Part shown: positions 30,673-39,736 of the stretch, piece after piece
Layout: every line of letters begins with the position of its first letter
Numbering within the stretch: the stretch's first letter is position 1
From: Psychrosphaera ytuae
GTDB lineage: Bacteria > Pseudomonadota > Gammaproteobacteria > Enterobacterales > Alteromonadaceae
Reading direction: 5' to 3'
Assembly: GCF_017638545.1 (NCBI RefSeq)
Contig: NZ_CP072110.1
Span: forward strand, 434,001-498,000
Length of the DNA: 64,000 bases
Made by a program: the position numbers and the translations under genes
Notes under the pieces: model-generated
Databases searched by the model: none
Told to the model about the DNA's origin: nothing
What the model saw: the letters and a program-made list of their open reading frames with translations, nothing else

Positions 30673-33168
30673 ACTCTCTTTGGCTTCCTCAATGGTCATT
30701 GGCTTATTTATATATAATCCTTGGCCTATATCGCAGCCAATTTCTTTAAGAAAGATTAAAACCTCTTCTGATTCAACATTTTGGGCTATCGCTTTGTATT
30801 TAAGACTATGGGCAATATTAACTGATGCTTTAAGAATCTCTTGCGACGTTTTATCATTTAAACATTCAGAAATAATAGAACCATCTATCTTAAGCTGGCT
30901 AAACGGCATTCGGCTTAAATATGTAAGAGAAGAACGTCCTTTTCCAAAATTGTCGATTGCGATCCTAAAGCCAAATTCTCTAAACTCTTTCAATCGTTGT
31001 AAAAACTTAGAGTTGTATTCGTACCCCACATTTTCTGTAACTTCCAAAATAAAGTCATTTGCTTTGAGTTGGTGTTTATCAAGTGTTTGGATTAGATATG
31101 ATAAAAATGTACCAGAATTGATATCGTAAATTGAAACATTAATACTCAAGACACCTTTAAAGGAGCATTGTTCACGCAACCTGATCAAATCGAGACATGC
31201 TTTTTCGAACACCCACTCAGAAACCTTCTCTATTAAACCAGTATCTTCCGCCACAGCGATGAATTCGTCTGTAGAACCTAGTCCTAGATTATTATCCCAT
31301 CTTAGTAACACTTCCAAGCCAATTACTTTGTTATCAACTAAGCTTACCTGCGGCTGATAGACTAATTTTAACTCATCGGCTAATAATGCATTTTTTAGTG
31401 CGGTCGCAATTTTTAGTTTACTACCTACAACGTCGTTACTCCGTGTTTTGAACCACCAGATATTGCTCTTATTTTGGTTCGCAATTTCAATACCTTGTAA
31501 TGAGCGGTTAACAATTTCTTCCACGCCCTTTTCGCAATCACTCAACGATGCCGCACCAATCGTGCAATTTAGTCGAAGGCTTGCAGACTTAAGCTGATAA
31601 GTTTTGGGTTGATCACTCGCGAGTTCATTAAGTACTTTTTCTAGTAGTACACGATCATTACTTGTAACGATAAAAGCAAACACACCCTCTCTAATCATCG
31701 CGGTTGAATTTGCTCTAGCATCAGATTCTAAATTGATTAGCATTAATTCAGATGCTAACTTCCGCTCTATATCCGTTGCTACTTCATGCATTAATAACTT
31801 GAGTTCATCCGTTTCTAAGTATGGTGAAATTGATTCATATTTTTGAACTGCTACTGAAATAACTGAAAAGTCGTTATATCGCCCCTCCATCGCTAAGGAA
31901 CTTACTTTGTTTCTCATTAAACTAATGTTGGGAAACCCAAAAACTGGATCGTGAGATGCTTGATAAAGCCGGTCGGCTTCGCTAATTCTCAACCGTTCAG
32001 CTAAAGCCATACTAATGAAAGCCATCTCAAACATAACACTCAATAATAACGCGTGCCTTGTCCAAAAGTTATATTCTACAACCCCCATAAACAACAATGA
32101 GCCAATACCTGCGCCAACTAACAACGGACACCAAGAAATTACGTAATATTTTGCCCACTTGATGCCTTCTCGCCATTTTTTAACAATGACCGAAACCACG
32201 AAAACATACATTATTATTTGAATCACAAAGAACAGCGGCGCTGCGTACATTTCTTTTATGAAAATTGAAATTAAACCACCTAGTAACACTAGGACTTGAA
32301 GAACTCTGCTGACCCGATAAGAACGATAATTTATTGTTTTTTCGATCTTAAAAAACTCCATCGCAAATCGAATGGTGAAGTAGCAAATAAGGTAGTTTAA
32401 AACGATTATGTTTTGTGATGCGACTCTGGCTGTGGCTTCAGGAAGAATATAAAAGTTATACCCATGCACGACACCTAGCTCAATCAAAAATGAGAGGATA
32501 TAACCGACATATAAAATATAAAGGCGCTCTTTACCGCCAACATATAAAATTAGATTATAAACCGTCATTAATAATACAACGCCAATAAAAGCGCCCCAAA
32601 TCATCGAAACTGCGTTTTGGTAGCGTATAAAACTTGATTCTTCAAACACTTTAATCGGTAGGAAATAAGAACCAGTGGTTTTGGTATAAAAGAGAACAGT
32701 TTGGCTACTTGTTTTATTGATTTCTAACAAATGAACTGGAGCCGCTAACTGGGCTCGACTTATCCCAGGCTGTTGATCACCTAGAGATGTAACATGTTTG
32801 ACGTCATCATCATAAACTTCATAAACCCGAATATAATCAATTGTCGGGTTATCTAGTACGATCCGATACCTGACTCTACTGTTTGTAAGATTTTTGACGG
32901 TAACAACGTGCCAAAAGCCTGATTCACTGAATCCTAATTTTGTTTTATCAACTGGCGTCAAATCAAAGCGCCGGGTTCTCTCAAACATACGCTCCGCATT
33001 TAAACCATCTTTATCACTGTAAGCATTATGAGTTACTTCCGTCGTAAGATGGTTTTCTTGCACTGCGAGTGAATCCAACACAGAAAAGGAGCTCACGCTC
33101 GAAGCAATAAACAAAACCAAAGGAACGATGACTAATCCAGCAAAAATAGTTGCTCGCGAAAAAAACAA
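30631..33168 (-). CDS. 7TMR-DISM membrane protein with degenerate GGDEF and EAL domains
   Basis: About 845 residues. A signal segment is followed by a 7TMR-DISM extracellular domain (about 40-180), then seven or so membrane helices (about 190-390), then a GGDEF-like domain with no GGDEF motif (about 405-560), and an EAL domain (about 590-840). EAL reads EVL. DDFG reads IDNFGKG, where the second metal Asp is Asn. AExVE reads AQNVE, where a metal-binding Glu is Gln. NVS, EVTEN, KIDG and QGLY remain. It probably binds or senses c-di-GMP and does not cut it. The start is non-ATG: TTG at 33168 with GGAG 5 bases ahead is best, and TTG at 33180 is the alternative. Confidence 0.78.
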   Translation of the reverse strand: MFFSRATIFAGLVIVPLVLFIASSVSSFSVLDSLAVQENHLTTEVTHNAYSDKDGLNAERMFERTRRFDLTPVDKTKLGFSESGFWHVVTVKNLTNSRVRYRIVLDNPTIDYIRVYEVYDDDVKHVTSLGDQQPGISRAQLAAPVHLLEINKTSSQTVLFYTKTTGSYFLPIKVFEESSFIRYQNAVSMIWGAFIGVVLLMTVYNLILYVGGKERLYILYVGYILSFLIELGVVHGYNFYILPEATARVASQNIIVLNYLICYFTIRFAMEFFKIEKTINYRSYRVSRVLQVLVLLGGLISIFIKEMYAAPLFFVIQIIMYVFVVSVIVKKWREGIKWAKYYVISWCPLLVGAGIGSLLFMGVVEYNFWTRHALLLSVMFEMAFISMALAERLRISEADRLYQASHDPVFGFPNISLMRNKVSSLAMEGRYNDFSVISVAVQKYESISPYLETDELKLLMHEVATDIERKLASELMLINLESDARANSTAMIREGVFAFIVTSNDRVLLEKVLNELASDQPKTYQLKSASLRLNCTIGAASLSDCEKGVEEIVNRSLQGIEIANQNKSNIWWFKTRSNDVVGSKLKIATALKNALLADELKLVYQPQVSLVDNKVIGLEVLLRWDNNLGLGSTDEFIAVAEDTGLIEKVSEWVFEKACLDLIRLREQCSFKGVLSINVSIYDINSGTFLSYLIQTLDKHQLKANDFILEVTENVGYEYNSKFLQRLKEFREFGFRIAIDNFGKGRSSLTYLSRMPFSQLKIDGSIISECLNDKTSQEILKASVNIAHSLKYKAIAQNVESEEVLIFLKEIGCDIGQGLYINKPMTIEEAKESLSSSITITTKTVG

Positions 33169-33221
33169 AATATTCTCCAAACCGCTTGCTTTCGAATAAA
33201 AAACAAACTAAATTACCAACA

Positions 33222-33237
33222 CTGTATAAATAACCAG
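33222..33237. promoter_or_regulatory. LexA-box candidate in front of the sulA-like gene
   Basis: CTGTATAAATAACCAG matches the consensus CTGT-N8-ACAG of gammaproteobacterial SOS boxes at 7 of 8 fixed positions, with an A/T-rich centre. It ends 10 bases before the sulA-like ATG and lies about 54 bases ahead of the divergent EAL gene. A LexA dimer here could repress both. Confidence 0.7.
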
Positions 33238-33247
33238 TATAACGAAA

Positions 33248-33649
33248 ATGAAAAAACAAACGCACTCTCAACTAACTTTTGATTACGCTCAAGTGCTTGA
33301 TAACTATAGCGCTATATCAACCAAAAAACATTCGCAAAGTGTCTTAGATTCAATATCTTTGAATTGTGAGGCAGAGGGCTGGTTTTTTGTAATTGCACCG
33401 GAAGGCCAAATAACTAAGGAGCTTTGTCTCGAATACGGAGTTGATGTAAATCGCATTATTGTTTTCCCCAAAAAGTACACAAGTGACGCATTGTTAACCT
33501 GCCAGCAGGCTTTACTCGGAAAAAACTGCGCTGGATTGTACCTAGCTAAAGATATGTTACCGATTGATCAGCTCGAATTTCTATTTGACTTGGCACGCCA
33601 GCAAGAAGTGCACTTCGAAACCTTTAATAGTAAACTGCTCGCACATTAA
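33248..33649 (+). CDS. SulA-like SOS cell-division inhibitor candidate
   Basis: A 133-residue cytoplasmic protein. The central part GWFFVIAPEGQITKELCLEYG, followed by a strand and helix ending in FPKKYTSDALLTCQQAL and then CAGLYLAKDM and DLARQQEVHFETF, follows the order of SulA (an AAA-like fold that binds FtsZ and stops division after DNA damage). Overall similarity is modest. The LexA-type box immediately upstream strengthens the call. Its stop lies 20 bases before the YchJ-like gene, which may share the transcript. The alternative is another small RecA-like SOS protein. Confidence 0.6.
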   Translation: MKKQTHSQLTFDYAQVLDNYSAISTKKHSQSVLDSISLNCEAEGWFFVIAPEGQITKELCLEYGVDVNRIIVFPKKYTSDALLTCQQALLGKNCAGLYLAKDMLPIDQLEFLFDLARQQEVHFETFNSKLLAH

Positions 33650-33669
33650 TAAAGCCGTAAATAAACGTT

Positions 33670-34122
33670 ATGAATTGTGTGTGTGACCTTAATCTCTTAA
33701 AAAACGACTGTATTTGCCAAGCGTTAATAAATAAACAACGTAAAGCAGTGAGCCCGGTTGAACTCATGCGGTCTAGGTATGTAGCCTTTGCGACAGGAGA
33801 AGCAGACTATTTATTTGAAACAACCTCTAAAGCGCTACGACAAATGTTAACAGTACAGGAACTTCAAGAGTCCTGTGACAGCACTCAGTTTATTGGATTG
33901 GAATTAATTGATCACAACGAAGACTCTGTCGAATTTAAGGCAAAGTATCTAGTGGATAGTTTATTTGGGATCATCCATGAAACGTCAAAATTCATCAAAG
34001 AAGACGACAATTGGAAGTACGATACAGGTACGTTACACCCGACAGTTGATGTAAACATCAAAAGAAATGATATATGCCCTTGCGGGTCCGACAAAAAATT
34101 TAAAAAGTGTCATATGAAATAA
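33670..34122 (+). CDS. ychJ: YchJ family protein with SEC-C metal-binding motif
   Basis: A 150-residue protein. The N-terminal part has Cys-rich CVCDLNLLKNDCIC. A central NTF2-like domain includes SPVELMRSRYVAFATGEADYL, which is the YchJ signature. The SEC-C zinc motif CPCGSDKKFKKCH closes the protein. The function is unknown; the SEC-C motif in SecA binds SecB and ribosomes. It follows the sulA-like gene by 20 bases. Confidence 0.83.
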   Translation: MNCVCDLNLLKNDCICQALINKQRKAVSPVELMRSRYVAFATGEADYLFETTSKALRQMLTVQELQESCDSTQFIGLELIDHNEDSVEFKAKYLVDSLFGIIHETSKFIKEDDNWKYDTGTLHPTVDVNIKRNDICPCGSDKKFKKCHMK

Positions 34123-34149
34123 AAAAGCCAGACATAGGTCTGACTTTTA
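34122..34149. terminator. Terminator between ychJ and ppsA
   Basis: On the minus strand AAGTCAGAC-CTAT-GTCTGGCTT is followed by TTTTTT, serving ppsA. The plus strand has a shorter T run. Confidence 0.75.
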
Positions 34150-34171
34150 TCTCTTAGAGTGCGCAGTGTGT

Positions 34172-36556
34172 TTAACCGCGTTTTTCTTTTTGCTCTGCTA
34201 GGTATAACCAGGTTTCAAGAACAGTATCTGGGTTAAGTGACACTGAATCTATACCTTCCTCAACAAGCCAGTTAGCAAAGTCTTCATGGTCTGATGGGCC
34301 CTGACCACAGATACCGACATATTTACCCGCCTTCTTCGCAGCTCGGATCGCCATAGATAACAATGCTTTAACTGCTTCGTTTCGCTCATCAAATAAATGG
34401 GCAATTAGACCAGAGTCGCGGTCTAGACCTAATGTTAATTGAGTAAGGTCATTTGATCCGATAGAGAAACCATCAAAATACTCTAAGAACTGGTCAGCAA
34501 GAAGTGCATTCGACGGAAGTTCACACATCATAATAATACGCAAACCGTCTTTACCACGTTCTAAGCCGTGCTCGGTTAATAATTCGCTTACCTGACGAGC
34601 TTCGTCAACCGTACGGATAAATGGAATCATAACTTCAACATTTGTTAAGCCCATTTCATTGCGAACGCGTTTTAGTGCTTCACACTCTAAGGCAAAACAA
34701 TCGCGGAAGCTCTCGGAAATATAACGAGACGCACCACGATAACCAATCATTGGGTTTTCTTCATCTGGTTCGTACTGCTCACCACCGACTAAGTTTGCGT
34801 ACTCGTTCGACTTAAAGTCTGACATACGTACGATCACTTTTTGCGGATAAAACGCAGCTGCAAGCGTTGCAATACCTTCTTTGAGTTTATTGATATAAAA
34901 CTCAACTGGCGACTCATAACCCGCACTCAATTCATCGATTTCGTCTTTAACGTCTGCAGGCTGCACGTCATAATTTAAAAGTGCTTTAGGATGTACACCA
35001 ATCATACGGTTGATGATAAATTCTAATCGAGCTAGACCGATTCCAGCATTTGGTAAGCGAGCAAAGTCGAACGCGCGATCTGGGTTACCCACGTTCATCA
35101 TTACCTTAACGGGTAATTCAGGCATTTCATCTACTTTTGAGGTCACAACTTCAAATGGTAAAACTTCGCCATAAATATAACCTGTGTCACCTTCCGCACA
35201 AGAAACGGTAACTTCATCGCCAGTCACAATTTTGTCAGTAGCATCACCACAACCGACAACGGCTGGAATACCTAACTCACGAGCGATGATTGCTGCGTGA
35301 CAGGTACGGCCACCACGGTTAGTTACGATGGCTGAAGCACGTTTCATGATCGGTTCCCAATCTGGGTCCGTCATGTCTGTAACTAATACATCGCCAGGTT
35401 GGATTTGATCCATTTCTGCGATTGATGCAAGTACCTTTGCAGTACCTGAACCAACTTTATGACCAATCGCTCGGCCAGAACACTTAACGGTTCCTCTGCG
35501 TTCTAGTTGGAATGTTTCAATCACATTTGCTTCTTCGTTACTGCGCACGGTTTCTGGGCGTGCTTGAACGATGTAAAGCTCGTTATCCAAACCGTCCTTC
35601 GCCCATTCAATATCCATTGGACGACCGTAGTGTTTCTCAATGATCACCGCTTGTTTTGCTAGCGCCATTACTTCTTCGTCTGTCAAAGAAAATTCATTCG
35701 CTTTAGCAACATCGACATCTTCAATTTTTACTTGTTTGCCATGTTCTTGTGTGTCTGCGTAAATCATTTGCACGGCTTTGCTGCCCATGGTTTTACGGAC
35801 AACCGCTGGTAAACCTTTTTCTAAAGTTGGTTTGTGCACATAAAACTCATCTGGATTGACAGCACCCTGCACAACCATCTCACCCAGGCCAAACGCCGAC
35901 GTTACGAATACAACATCTTCGAAACCAGATTCAGTATCAATCGAGAACATAACACCTGATGATGATAAGTCTGAACGAACCATGCGCTGGATACCGGCAG
36001 ACAGTGCGACACCTTTGTGGTCATACCCTTGGTGAACGCGGTAAGAGATAGCACGGTCATTAAATAAAGAAGCAAATACATGCTTAACTGCAACCTTAAT
36101 TGCATCTAGGCCCTTAACATTCAAGAATGTTTCTTGCTGGCCAGCAAAAGATGCATCTGGCATATCTTCTGCTGTCGCCGATGAACGAACCGCAAAAGAG
36201 GCTGCATCGCCAAGTTCACCTGCAAGTTGCTTATATGCTTCAGCAATCGCGTCTTCCAGTGCCGGCTGAAACGGAGTATCAATGATCCATGTACGGATTT
36301 GTTCACCGACTTTAGCTAACTCATTAACATCTTCTACGTCTAACGTTTCTAAAACGTTATGAATTTTTGCTTCTAGGCCACTTTGCTCTAAAAACTCATT
36401 AAACGCATAAGAGGTCGTTGCAAACCCGCCTGGCACTTTGACACCAGCATTAGAGAGGTTACTGATCATCTCTCCCAATGATGCATTTTTACCGCCAACT
36501 TGGTTGACGTCGTTCATTCCTAATTCTTGATACCAAAGTACATATTGTTGCACCAT
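34172..36556 (-). CDS. ppsA: Phosphoenolpyruvate synthase
   Basis: A 794-residue PEP synthase that makes PEP from pyruvate, ATP and water in gluconeogenesis. The ATP-grasp N-terminal domain includes GGKNASLGEM and RSSATAEDMPDASFAGQQET. The phosphohistidine domain has GGRTCHAAIIARELGIPAVV. The C-terminal PEP/pyruvate domain has SNDLTQLTLGLDRDSG and the active-site GICGQGPSDHEDFA. The gene is divergent from its regulator, ppsR. A GGAG site precedes the ATG by 5 bases. Confidence 0.95.
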   Translation of the reverse strand: MVQQYVLWYQELGMNDVNQVGGKNASLGEMISNLSNAGVKVPGGFATTSYAFNEFLEQSGLEAKIHNVLETLDVEDVNELAKVGEQIRTWIIDTPFQPALEDAIAEAYKQLAGELGDAASFAVRSSATAEDMPDASFAGQQETFLNVKGLDAIKVAVKHVFASLFNDRAISYRVHQGYDHKGVALSAGIQRMVRSDLSSSGVMFSIDTESGFEDVVFVTSAFGLGEMVVQGAVNPDEFYVHKPTLEKGLPAVVRKTMGSKAVQMIYADTQEHGKQVKIEDVDVAKANEFSLTDEEVMALAKQAVIIEKHYGRPMDIEWAKDGLDNELYIVQARPETVRSNEEANVIETFQLERRGTVKCSGRAIGHKVGSGTAKVLASIAEMDQIQPGDVLVTDMTDPDWEPIMKRASAIVTNRGGRTCHAAIIARELGIPAVVGCGDATDKIVTGDEVTVSCAEGDTGYIYGEVLPFEVVTSKVDEMPELPVKVMMNVGNPDRAFDFARLPNAGIGLARLEFIINRMIGVHPKALLNYDVQPADVKDEIDELSAGYESPVEFYINKLKEGIATLAAAFYPQKVIVRMSDFKSNEYANLVGGEQYEPDEENPMIGYRGASRYISESFRDCFALECEALKRVRNEMGLTNVEVMIPFIRTVDEARQVSELLTEHGLERGKDGLRIIMMCELPSNALLADQFLEYFDGFSIGSNDLTQLTLGLDRDSGLIAHLFDERNEAVKALLSMAIRAAKKAGKYVGICGQGPSDHEDFANWLVEEGIDSVSLNPDTVLETWLYLAEQKEKRG

Positions 36557-36623
36557 GACTACTCCACAAATATTTAATAAGTTTGAGATTTAATTAGCGA
36601 CTGAAAACCCTTTTGTTATACAA

Positions 36624-36639
36624 TTTGTAATATTACAAA
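36624..36639. promoter_or_regulatory. Perfect 16-bp palindrome in the ppsA-ppsR divergent region
   Basis: TTTGTAATATTACAAA is a perfect dyad between ppsA (68 bases away) and ppsR (91 bases away). The half-site TGTAAT resembles that of HexR, which controls ppsA in related genera, but HexR sites normally have three central bases between the halves. The regulator is not identified. Confidence 0.5.
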
Positions 36640-36729
36640 AAGACTTACAAACTCAGCGCATTCTATACCAGCAAAACTTCAACGTAAAATTTAATTGTTG
36701 CTGAAAATTTATTACTACAAGGGACTTAT

Positions 36730-37542
36730 ATGACTAGAACGGCATTTTACATATCAGATGGTACAGCTATTACAGCAGAAACCATTGGCCACGCCACTTT
36801 ATCTCAGTATGATTTTGATATCGAACATATAACCGTGCCTTTTATTGAAAGTGAAGATAAAGCCTTACAACTACAACGACAAATAAATAGACGTTATAAA
36901 ACAACAGGTCACCGCCCTTTTGTGTTTCATACTTTTGTAGACCAATCACTTGCCAGTACGATTTGTGACTCAAATTCCATTTGTTTTGATGTATTAAAGC
37001 CATTTACCAACAAAATAAGTGAACAATTAAATATTACCGCAAATCCTGTTAAGCACAGGACCCACTCAATCAAAGAGCATAAATATGATGCGCGCATCGA
37101 CGCGATGAACTTTGCTTTGGCTAACGACGATGGCCAGACGATGGAAAACTACGACAATGCTGATGTCATATTAGTTGGAGTCTCGCGTTCAGGGAAAACG
37201 CCAACGAGTATTTACCTAGCGCTTCAATATGGCATTAAGGCAGCGAATTACCCTTTCATCGAAGAAGATATGGAAAACCTGGTTTTACCAGAAGCGCTTA
37301 AGAAAAATAAAAAAAAGATATTTGGCTTAACTATTGAGCCTGCACGACTAGCAGCTATCCGTCACGAAAGATACGCCAACAGTAAATATGCCTCAATTCG
37401 TCAATGTCGCATGGAGTTACGCGAAGTAGAACGCATGTACAAGTCGAACAAAATTCCATTTATAAATACAACTCACTTTTCAGTTGAGGAAATTTCAGCA
37501 AAAATCATTTCTCAAATGAAACTTGAGCGCTACAACCACTGA
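36730..37542 (+). CDS. ppsR: PEP synthase regulatory protein (bifunctional kinase/pyrophosphorylase)
   Basis: A 270-residue DUF299-type regulator. It switches PEP synthase off by ADP-dependent phosphorylation and on by phosphate-dependent removal. The P-loop is GVSRSGKTPTSIYLA (about residue 148-162) and the opening FYISDGTAITAETIGHATL is family-typical. The divergent position to ppsA supports the call. AAGGGA precedes the ATG. Confidence 0.93.
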   Translation: MTRTAFYISDGTAITAETIGHATLSQYDFDIEHITVPFIESEDKALQLQRQINRRYKTTGHRPFVFHTFVDQSLASTICDSNSICFDVLKPFTNKISEQLNITANPVKHRTHSIKEHKYDARIDAMNFALANDDGQTMENYDNADVILVGVSRSGKTPTSIYLALQYGIKAANYPFIEEDMENLVLPEALKKNKKKIFGLTIEPARLAAIRHERYANSKYASIRQCRMELREVERMYKSNKIPFINTTHFSVEEISAKIISQMKLERYNH

Positions 37543-37574
37543 GTTATTACCCGAAAAGGCAGAAGGTACAAACA

Positions 37575-37602
37575 AAAACACCGAGTGTTAACTCGGTGTT
37601 TT
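37575..37602. terminator. Terminator between ppsR and the DAHP synthase gene
   Basis: AACACCGAGT / ACTCGGTGTT hairpin with A and T tracts on either side. It can act on both strands. Confidence 0.85.
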
Positions 37603-37621
37603 GCGTTTTTGACTTACTCTT

Positions 37622-38968
37622 TTAACGTGCGTCTTTTAGTGCATCAGTTATCAAAAATGCAAGTTCTAATACCTGATCAGCATTTAGACGTGGGTCACAT
37701 TGAGTTTTATAACGGCGTGATAAGTCTTCCTCACTCAAGCCATACGCACCACCTGTGCACTCAGTGACATGCTGACCCGTCATTTCAAAATGTACACCGC
37801 CGGCCCAAGTCCCTTCAGACTTATGAACAGCAAAGAACTGCTGAATTTCACGTAACACAGAATCAAAGTTACGAGTCTTATACCCATTGCTCGCCTTGAT
37901 GGTATTACCGTGCATTGGATCAGAAGACCAAACTACATGACGACCTTCTTGTTTAACGCGTTTAACTAGCGCTGGTAATTTATCGGCCAAGACGTCAGCA
38001 CCCATTCGCGTAATTAGCGTCAAACGTCCCGGAACGTTATTTGGGTTTAGAGCATCAATTAATTGAATCAACTCGTCTGGGTCCATACCAGGACCGACTT
38101 TAACTCCAATTGGGTTGTTAATACCTTTGAAAAATTCAATATGAGCGTGGTCTAATTGACGAGTTCTTTCACCGATCCAAACCATGTGTGCAGAACAGTC
38201 ATACCATTTGTCAGTTAAGTGGTCCTTACGGGTAAGCGCTTGTTCGTAATTTAACAGTAATGCTTCGTGAGACGTAAAGAGTTGAGTCTCTTTAATCATT
38301 GGCGTTGTTTCAGACGTCAAACCAATCACTTCCATGAAGTCTAGAGTTTCTTTTAGCTGGTCAGCTAACGCCTGATAGCGATCTCGGTTTGGATTTGATT
38401 CGACAAAGCTCATGTTCCAACGATTCACTTGATGTAAATCCGCTAGACCACCCTGAGCAAATGCTCGCAACAAGTTGAGAGTCGAAGCCGAGTGATGATA
38501 CGCGGTAATTAAACGCTCTGGATCCGGCTCACGAGCAGCTTCATTTGGCTCAAAGCTATTGACGATATCACCGCGATAACTTGGTAATTTTACACCGTCT
38601 ACCTCTTCAAAGTCAGCCGAACGCGGTTTTGCATATTGACCAGCAACACGGGCAATCTTTGTAACAGGGACCTTACCACCAAACGTTAGTACTACGGCCA
38701 TCTGCAACATAACTTTGAAGGTATCGCGAATGTTTGCTGCATTAAAATCAGCAAAGGATTCGGCGCAATCGCCGCCTTGTAATAAAAAGCCTCGCCCTTG
38801 AGATACTTCACCTAATTGACGATAGAGCTCTCTGGTTTCTTCGGCAAAAACGAGCGGTGGAAACGAATGAATTTGCTCTTCCACACTGGTTAATAATTCT
38901 TTGTTTTTGTACGTTGGTTGCTGTTTTATCGGCAGCTTTCTCCAACTATCCGGAGTCCATATTGTCAC
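37622..38968 (-). CDS. Class II 3-deoxy-7-phosphoheptulonate (DAHP) synthase
   Basis: A 448-residue class II DAHP synthase, the first step of aromatic amino-acid synthesis. GRGFLLQGGDCAESF, RVAGQYAKPRSADFE, and WSSDPMHGNT with the metal His are visible. It belongs to the plant/pseudomonad type, which differs from the E. coli AroFGH class. The GTG start directly follows the stop codon of the phosphatase gene and is served by AGGTGA. The pair is therefore translationally coupled. Confidence 0.93.
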   Translation of the reverse strand: MTIWTPDSWRKLPIKQQPTYKNKELLTSVEEQIHSFPPLVFAEETRELYRQLGEVSQGRGFLLQGGDCAESFADFNAANIRDTFKVMLQMAVVLTFGGKVPVTKIARVAGQYAKPRSADFEEVDGVKLPSYRGDIVNSFEPNEAAREPDPERLITAYHHSASTLNLLRAFAQGGLADLHQVNRWNMSFVESNPNRDRYQALADQLKETLDFMEVIGLTSETTPMIKETQLFTSHEALLLNYEQALTRKDHLTDKWYDCSAHMVWIGERTRQLDHAHIEFFKGINNPIGVKVGPGMDPDELIQLIDALNPNNVPGRLTLITRMGADVLADKLPALVKRVKQEGRHVVWSSDPMHGNTIKASNGYKTRNFDSVLREIQQFFAVHKSEGTWAGGVHFEMTGQHVTECTGGAYGLSEEDLSRRYKTQCDPRLNADQVLELAFLITDALKDAR

Positions 38969-39460
38969 TTAGTTCACCTTTTCTTTTTGTATATTCATAA
39001 TGATGCCTTCACTGGCATCCTCGATGAGATCCAACACATATTCGAAACCAGCTGCACCACCATAATAAGGATCAGGCACTTCGTCTTGATCCAAATGATG
39101 TTGGGCAAAATCCATCATAAGCTTAACTTTGTGTTGATACTGCTCTGGACAACGGTTCATCAAGTCACTGTAGTTACTTTTGTCCATTGCCAAAATCAGA
39201 TCAAATTGTTCGAAGTCGTGTTCTGATACTTTACGTGCGGTTAACCCTTTAAAATCATATCCTCTTGCTTCTCCAGCTTGTTGAGAGCGCTGATCTGGCT
39301 TTGAACCTACGTGGTACGCTGCAGTTCCGGCACTATCAACTTCAACAGCTAGGTTGTGTTGTTTTACTTTTGCTCGAAACACCGCATGGGCGGATGGCGA
39401 GCGACAAATATTGCCCAAGCAAACAAACAAAACTGAAGCTGTATCTGAATATGATGACAC
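38969..39460 (-). CDS. Low-molecular-weight protein-tyrosine phosphatase
   Basis: A 163-residue cysteine phosphatase. The phosphate loop FVCLGNICRSPSA (residues about 12-24) has the CX5RS signature. The general acid is Asp in DPYYGG near residue 132. A GTG start with an AAGGTAA site fits. These proteins act on tyrosine phosphates of exopolysaccharide kinases or on small substrates; no partner kinase is nearby. It is co-transcribed with DAHP synthase. Confidence 0.85.
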   Translation of the reverse strand: MSSYSDTASVLFVCLGNICRSPSAHAVFRAKVKQHNLAVEVDSAGTAAYHVGSKPDQRSQQAGEARGYDFKGLTARKVSEHDFEQFDLILAMDKSNYSDLMNRCPEQYQHKVKLMMDFAQHHLDQDEVPDPYYGGAAGFEYVLDLIEDASEGIIMNIQKEKVN

Positions 39461-39736
39461 GTACTGATTACCTTGATTAGAAGTTAAAACTAAGTAGTCA
39501 CATGGGTTCAGAAATTAAGAGAAAATAAGACGCTGAACGACATGCTCCGATGAAAACATTAAGCCATATCCCAATGAAGATTTAAACCTCCTTTTTATAA
39601 AAATAGAGTCTATATACTAACTTTTCGTTAAACTGGCTGTTTTTAAGGATTAAAACCCCGAAAACCAACCCTATAGGCTAGTATAAAGACTGTCTCTCAG
39701 GGATAATGCGCGCATTCATTTATATCAAGTCTTATT

